Made by a program: the position numbers and the translations under genes
NCBI GenBank assembly: GCA_015064005.1
Contig: SVTA01000009.1
Span: 1-37,472, forward strand
Source: Oscillospiraceae bacterium
Lineage (GTDB): Bacteria > Bacillota > Clostridia > Oscillospirales > CAG-272
Reading direction: 5' to 3'
Length of the DNA: 37,472 nt
Shown here: positions 33,734-37,472 of the stretch, in pieces
Numbering within the stretch: the stretch's first letter is position 1
Layout of the letters: each line of letters opens with the position of its first letter
The notes under the pieces: generated by a model
What the model saw: only the letters and a program-made list of their open reading frames with translations
Told to the model about the DNA's origin: nothing
The model's database searches: none

Positions 33734-34928
33734 ATGGAACGATTTCCAGCGTTTTCATATCCAGGGTCACAGTTTCGCTGTGGTGATAATGTCGCTTTGC
33801 GTGCTCCAGAAGCCACGTGCAATAGGGATGCTTGCCAAAGCGCTCGTAGAGCCTTTCCACCGTTGTGGCGTCGGCCTTTTCCGTCTGTACGATGTCTAAG
33901 GGGTAAGCCCAAAGCACCACCTCGGGATCGATCCTTTCATGAAAGGGAATGCTGCCCACCGAGCCGTGGTGCGAGACCTGCAGCACGTCGCTCTTCAGCT
34001 CGTCACCGTACATGAGTGCCATTTGATCACACAGCGCAAACCATGCGTCCGTAGCAAAAAAAGCCGTTTTTCCGCCCTCAAAGCGCAAGCGAAGGCTGCA
34101 GGCCGTGGCGTTGACACCAAGCATCTCCTGCGGCCAATAGTCCTCCCATCCAAACATCACATCCACGTCGCAGCCGGGCAGGTGCAGCGTTTCGCCGCTG
34201 TGCATTTCCCATCGCTTTGAAAGAGGGAACAGCTCGCGGGTGATATCCCGCATCCGATTCTGCCAGCGAATGGTGCGTCCCTGCTGACCGACCTTTGTAA
34301 AGGTGACCATATCGTCTGAAAAATCAGGGAAATCGTAGCCAAACAGCTCAACCTCGACCCGATCGGCATAGAAAAGCAAAAACTCCTGACAAAGGTGGAT
34401 ATGATCGTTATGCGCGTGAGAAATCAGCCACGCGGCAATGCGGGGCTTTTCGTGATGCGCCGGCTTTTTCTCATACAAAAAGTCAAGCAGATACGCGCGA
34501 TCGACCTCGTTGTCCACACCGCCGTCGATCAGCAAAAAACTACCGTCAGCGAGCTGAATGATGTCGGATTGACCAATATCACTTAATTTGATCTGCGTCA
34601 AGGTGGGAGTTTGAATCGGCCGGGCGGTACAGGGCTCTGTCGGCGGCAAAAAGGAGCGTGAGCCGTGGGTGACGCGCATTTCACCAAGGGCGGGATAGAA
34701 TGCGAGATGCGCCTGAAAAAGCGGCGTCGTGTAGGTGGCAAATTGATTTTCAGCCAAGGTGCGCTTGAAATAGAGAGCAAAGCCCGCTGTCTCTAAAGCG
34801 GTACAGTATCGGGTAAAATCTTCCGTTGTTGTCTCCGCAAAGCGCAGCACCTCCCTCCCGTGATAGGGATTCGAGTGACGGTCGCAGGGCTTCAGCGGCG
34901 TGGCGGAAGAGGCAAAAAAGGGATGCAT
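33732..34928 (-). CDS. Metallo-beta-lactamase-fold protein, ComEC-like (copy A)
   Basis: The protein has 398 residues. An N-terminal domain of ~105 residues (MHPFF, then FATYTTP and FYPALGEMRVTHG) is not one I recognise. The MBL domain starts at QIKLSDIGQSDIIQLADGSF with LLIDGG, has the metal motif SHAHNDH (~170), FFATDA with a ligand Asp, and a ComEC-like VLQVSHHGSVGSIPF with a ligand His. The C-terminus RHYHHSETVTLDMKTLEI is shared with the neighbour. No signal peptide is visible, so it is probably cytoplasmic. Such folds include hydrolases of nucleic acids, phosphodiesters and lactones; the substrate is unknown. AAGGAGGA precedes the ATG. Confidence 0.85.
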   Translation of the reverse strand: MHPFFASSATPLKPCDRHSNPYHGREVLRFAETTTEDFTRYCTALETAGFALYFKRTLAENQFATYTTPLFQAHLAFYPALGEMRVTHGSRSFLPPTEPCTARPIQTPTLTQIKLSDIGQSDIIQLADGSFLLIDGGVDNEVDRAYLLDFLYEKKPAHHEKPRIAAWLISHAHNDHIHLCQEFLLFYADRVEVELFGYDFPDFSDDMVTFTKVGQQGRTIRWQNRMRDITRELFPLSKRWEMHSGETLHLPGCDVDVMFGWEDYWPQEMLGVNATACSLRLRFEGGKTAFFATDAWFALCDQMALMYGDELKSDVLQVSHHGSVGSIPFHERIDPEVVLWAYPLDIVQTEKADATTVERLYERFGKHPYCTWLLEHAKRHYHHSETVTLDMKTLEIVP

Positions 34929-34940
34929 GACGGTTCCTCC
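34914..34940. repeat. Start-region repeat shared by the two MBL genes, copy A (copy B at 36123-36149)
   Basis: The plus-strand sequence AAAAAAGGGATGCATGA and the following CGGTTCCTCC occur upstream of both genes nearly unchanged (one substitution in the CGG/CCG step plus the end). It covers the first codons and the ribosome binding site. The conservation extends outside the coding region, which supports duplication of a whole gene-plus-RBS unit. Confidence 0.65.
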
Positions 34941-36137
34941 TTACGAAATCACTTCAAGGGTCTTCATATCCATCGTTACGGTCTCACCGTGATGGTAGTG
35001 CCGTTCCATGCGGTCCAGTAGCCAACAGTTGGGCGCGAACTGGCGGGCAACGGCAATGGGCTTTTCTCTGTCCGGCACAACGATGGGCTCGGGGGAGAAT
35101 ACCCGCTCCGGCGACTGCGGCCAAAAAACCACCTCGGGTCGCACCTTCTCATAGAAGGGAATGGAGCCGCCGGCAAGGCCGTGATGGATGGCCTGCAGCA
35201 CGTCACTCTTCAGCGTGTCACCGTAAACTGTTGCCATTTGGTCACAAAGCTGCGCCCACGCATCGGTGGGCAGCATCAGCTTTTTGCCGCCCTCGAAGCG
35301 CATATCAAGGCAAAATGAGGTCTGATTGACGGTTTTCATCGGCTGCGGCCAAAAGTCCTCCCAAGTCATCAGAACCGAAACCTCACAGCCCGGCAACAAC
35401 AGCCGTTGACCGCTGTGCATCAACCAGAGAGCAGTAGTGGGAAACTGCTCGTCCAGGATGCGCTTGATGCGCTTCTGTCTGTTTTTCTGCGCCACCTCGG
35501 TATCGCTTTGAATGATATCGCTTTCGAAATCGGGGAAATTATAGCCGAACGTCTGAAGCTCGATCTGCTTGCCGTGCGCCTGCAAAAAATCCATACAAAG
35601 GTTCATATGATCGTCGTGAGCGTGAGAAATGAGCCAAGCGGCAACACGGGGCTTCGGATGGTGAGAGGGCTTGTGCGCGTAAAGAAACGCCAGCAGATTG
35701 TCACGATCGGTGCTGTACATCTTACCACCGTCAATGATCAGATAGCTGCCGTCGGTGAGCTGTACCACGTTGGACTGCCCGCCGTTGCTGAGCTTCATCT
35801 GCGTATAGGTGGGCACGTCAATGACCGCCTCGGCCTCGGGCATCTCCAAAGGGGGCAGATAGCTGAGGCATCCGTGGCAGACGCGCATTTCACCAAGCAC
35901 GGGATAAAAGGCAAGGTGTGCCTCGTAGCACGGAGTGGTATAGGTGGCAAAACGGTTGCCTGCCACCTCTCTCTCGTAATAGGGCACAAAGCCCGCGGTC
36001 TTCAGCGCCTCACAGTAAGCGGAAAACGCCTCGCTTGTCACCTCAGAAAATCGCAACACTGTAGAGCCTTGCTTGGGGTTTTCATGGCAGTCGCAGGGCG
36101 TTAGCGGAGAGAGGGGGGAGATAAAAAAGGGATGCAT
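34941..36137 (-). CDS. Metallo-beta-lactamase-fold protein, ComEC-like (copy B)
   Basis: The protein has 398 residues, exactly the same length as copy A, 12 bp upstream of it. It shares the N-terminal domain (MHPFF, FATYTTP, FYPVLGEMRVCHG), MBL core (LIIDGG, SHAHDDH, LPTDA, AIHHGLAGGSIPF) and C-terminus (RHYHHGETVTMDMKTLEV). Relative to copy A, the residue before the HHG motif is Ile instead of Ser, and the loop after it is longer by two residues. The metal ligands are kept in both, so both are probably active. The ribosome binding site is GAGGAACGG. The function is unknown. Confidence 0.85.
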   Translation of the reverse strand: MHPFFISPLSPLTPCDCHENPKQGSTVLRFSEVTSEAFSAYCEALKTAGFVPYYEREVAGNRFATYTTPCYEAHLAFYPVLGEMRVCHGCLSYLPPLEMPEAEAVIDVPTYTQMKLSNGGQSNVVQLTDGSYLIIDGGKMYSTDRDNLLAFLYAHKPSHHPKPRVAAWLISHAHDDHMNLCMDFLQAHGKQIELQTFGYNFPDFESDIIQSDTEVAQKNRQKRIKRILDEQFPTTALWLMHSGQRLLLPGCEVSVLMTWEDFWPQPMKTVNQTSFCLDMRFEGGKKLMLPTDAWAQLCDQMATVYGDTLKSDVLQAIHHGLAGGSIPFYEKVRPEVVFWPQSPERVFSPEPIVVPDREKPIAVARQFAPNCWLLDRMERHYHHGETVTMDMKTLEVIS

Positions 36138-36161
36138 GACCGTTCCTCGGCTTTCTTCATA

Positions 36162-36185
36162 TATAGTATCATTTATAGTATCATT
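36162..36185. repeat. Two tandem copies of a 12-bp repeat upstream of the MBL genes
   Basis: TATAGTATCATT occurs twice back to back (36162-36173 and 36174-36185), 25 bp upstream of the copy B start codon. On the minus strand the upstream end reads TATAAT (36188-36183), a possible -10, but no good -35 is present. It may be an operator or just a short tandem duplication. The rest of 36138-36257 is AT-rich with nothing else clear. Confidence 0.55.
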
Positions 36186-36257
36186 ATAAACGACGCAAGC
36201 CGTAAATTGATAGCATTATATTGCTCAAAAAACGCGCACTGTGTAAAATATTGCTTT

Positions 36258-37472
36258 TTATGCCTCCGGAGCCCGCTTTTCCTGCGGGGAAAGCAGGCGC
36301 AGGATCTCGAAAATGCTCTTGATGGGCAGCAGCTCAATGTTTGCCTTGATCTGTCGCTTTTCGAGATTTCTGTAGGGTACCACCGCGCGCTTGAAGCCAA
36401 GGCGCGCTGCCTCCTTTACCCGATACTCCAGCCCCGAAACGGCACGGCACTCGCCGGAAAGTCCCAGCTCACCGATGGCGATCACGTCGTCCGGCACGGC
36501 TCTGTCCGCAAGCGAGGAGATCAAGGCCATGGCCACCGCCAGATCCGATGCAGGCTCGTCCAAACGCAGACCGCCGATGACGTTGATATATACGTCGTTG
36601 GCGGAAAAGCGCATGCCAAGCCGCTTTTCCAGCACTGCCAGAATGAGGCAAAGCCGATTGTAATCAATGCCGTTGGAGGTGCGGCGCGGAGCAGGGAAGG
36701 CAGTGGCGGAAACCAGGGCCTGGATCTCCGCAATCAACGGGCGCGTGCCCTCCATGGTGCAAACAGCACAGTTGCCGGAGGTATTTTGCGGCCGGCCGGC
36801 CAGCAGCATTTCAGAGGGATTGACCACTTCAGCAAGCCCCTCGTCGGTCATTTCGAATACGCCGATCTCGTTGGTGGAGCCATAGCGATTCTTGATGGCG
36901 CGGATGATGCGGTAGGTCTGCTGACGCTCGCCCTCGAAATACAGCACCGCGTCCACCATATGCTCCAGGATCTTGGGGCCGGCAATAGAGCCCTCCTTAT
37001 TGACGTGGCCCACCAAAATGACCGAGATATTGTCGGTTTTGGCCTTGTTGATGAAGGCCAACGCCGTTTCTCTCACCTGCGTTACGGCGCCCGCCGTGGA
37101 GGCGATATTTTCGTTGTAGATGGTCTGGATCGAGTCCACGATCACCACATCCGGCTTTACCGCGTCAATCTCGCTTAAAATTTTACCGATGTTGGTTTCC
37201 GTGAGAATGGAAAGATTGTCGCCGGCAACACCCAAACGCTCCGCGCGGAGCTTCAGCTGGCCGCCGGATTCCTCGCCGGAAACGTACAGCACCCGTCGGT
37301 GGGCGCCGAGAATATCGGAGATCTGCATCAGCAGCGTGGACTTACCGATACCCGGCTCGCCGGAAAGCAGCACCACCGAGCCAAGCACCAGCCCGCCGCC
37401 AAGCACCCGATCCAGCTCGGAAAGACCGGTGGCTGTGCGGATATAGGAGGGCATCTCCAGCTCCTTATAGGG
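36258..37472 (-). CDS. radA: DNA repair protein RadA (N-terminus beyond the window)
   Basis: At least 404 residues are visible, and the frame is open to the window edge. RadA is a RecA-like ATPase/helicase that extends branches during recombination. Visible parts: TGLSELDRVLGGGLVLGS, Walker A GEPGIGKST, VVIVDSIQT (Walker B), the RadA-specific KNRYGSTNEIGVFEM, and a C-terminal Lon-protease-like domain (GGLRLDEPASDLAVAMALIS, GELGLSGECR). The N-terminal CxxC zinc finger expected in RadA is outside the window. An internal ATG at 37454 is not the true start. It ends 120 bp before the MBL gene pair. Confidence 0.95.
   Translation of the reverse strand, partial: PYKELEMPSYIRTATGLSELDRVLGGGLVLGSVVLLSGEPGIGKSTLLMQISDILGAHRRVLYVSGEESGGQLKLRAERLGVAGDNLSILTETNIGKILSEIDAVKPDVVIVDSIQTIYNENIASTAGAVTQVRETALAFINKAKTDNISVILVGHVNKEGSIAGPKILEHMVDAVLYFEGERQQTYRIIRAIKNRYGSTNEIGVFEMTDEGLAEVVNPSEMLLAGRPQNTSGNCAVCTMEGTRPLIAEIQALVSATAFPAPRRTSNGIDYNRLCLILAVLEKRLGMRFSANDVYINVIGGLRLDEPASDLAVAMALISSLADRAVPDDVIAIGELGLSGECRAVSGLEYRVKEAARLGFKRAVVPYRNLEKRQIKANIELLPIKSIFEILRLLSPQEKRAPEA

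Noticed and set aside
35406-36104. A 232-codon plus-strand open frame opposite the MBL copy B gene
   Set aside because: It is a shadow of the minus-strand gene, whose homology to copy A is clear; the plus-strand frame has no counterpart of similar length opposite copy A.

Overview
This window looks like chromosomal DNA from a spore-forming, Gram-positive Clostridia-type bacterium, probably of the Oscillospiraceae/Ruminococcaceae group. That placement is an inference. It rests on a PolC-type replicative polymerase, the Firmicutes order pyrH-frr-uppS-cdsA-dxr-rseP-ispG-polC, a dipicolinate synthase pair (spoVFA/spoVFB), small lipoproteins and DUF families typical of gut Clostridia, strong purine-rich ribosome binding sites, and moderately high GC with AT-rich promoters of the TTGACA/TATAAT type. 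I see no rRNA, tRNA, insertion sequence, prophage or CRISPR array.

Layout. (1) 1-2048: two BspA-like leucine-rich-repeat surface proteins. The first is cut by the window edge. The second is a lipoprotein preceded by a promoter, a structured leader of about 150 nt and an intrinsic terminator. (2) 2201-13108: a core operon for UMP kinase, ribosome recycling, undecaprenyl-PP synthesis, CDP-diacylglycerol synthesis, two MEP-pathway enzymes, the RseP site-2 protease and DNA polymerase III PolC. (3) 13161-14646: dipicolinate synthase A and B, for spore core maturation. (4) 14649-16938: a divergent pair, a TVP38/DedA-type membrane protein and nicotinate phosphoribosyltransferase. (5) 16984-25630: a tightly packed pyrimidine operon pyrC-carB-pyrK-pyrD-pyrF-pyrE-pyrB behind a perfect consensus promoter. 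It encodes all UMP-biosynthesis enzymes except the glutaminase subunit carA. (6) 25699-27737: a DUF815-type P-loop ATPase and an SGNH hydrolase. (7) 27774-29414, minus strand: a three-gene envelope operon (four-helix membrane protein, SGNH lipoprotein, DUF4358-like lipoprotein). (8) 29514-33700: polA, malQ and a 59-residue DUF6440-like protein. (9) 33732-36137, minus strand: two tandem 398-residue metallo-beta-lactamase-fold paralogues. (10) 36258-37472, minus strand: radA, running off the right edge.

Most of the window is ordinary housekeeping. The parts most worth a second look are: an aspartate transcarbamoylase catalytic chain carrying a C-terminal zinc domain whose cysteine spacing (C-x4-C-x23-C-x2-C) is exactly that of the separate regulatory chain PyrI; the structured leader plus terminator ahead of the BspA lipoprotein; a perfect 12-bp inverted repeat that puts the ribosome binding site and start codon of the SGNH lipoprotein in its loop; the duplicated metallo-beta-lactamase proteins with an unrecognised N-terminal domain; and the pyrimidine operon with carB but no carA or recognisable PyrR attenuator.
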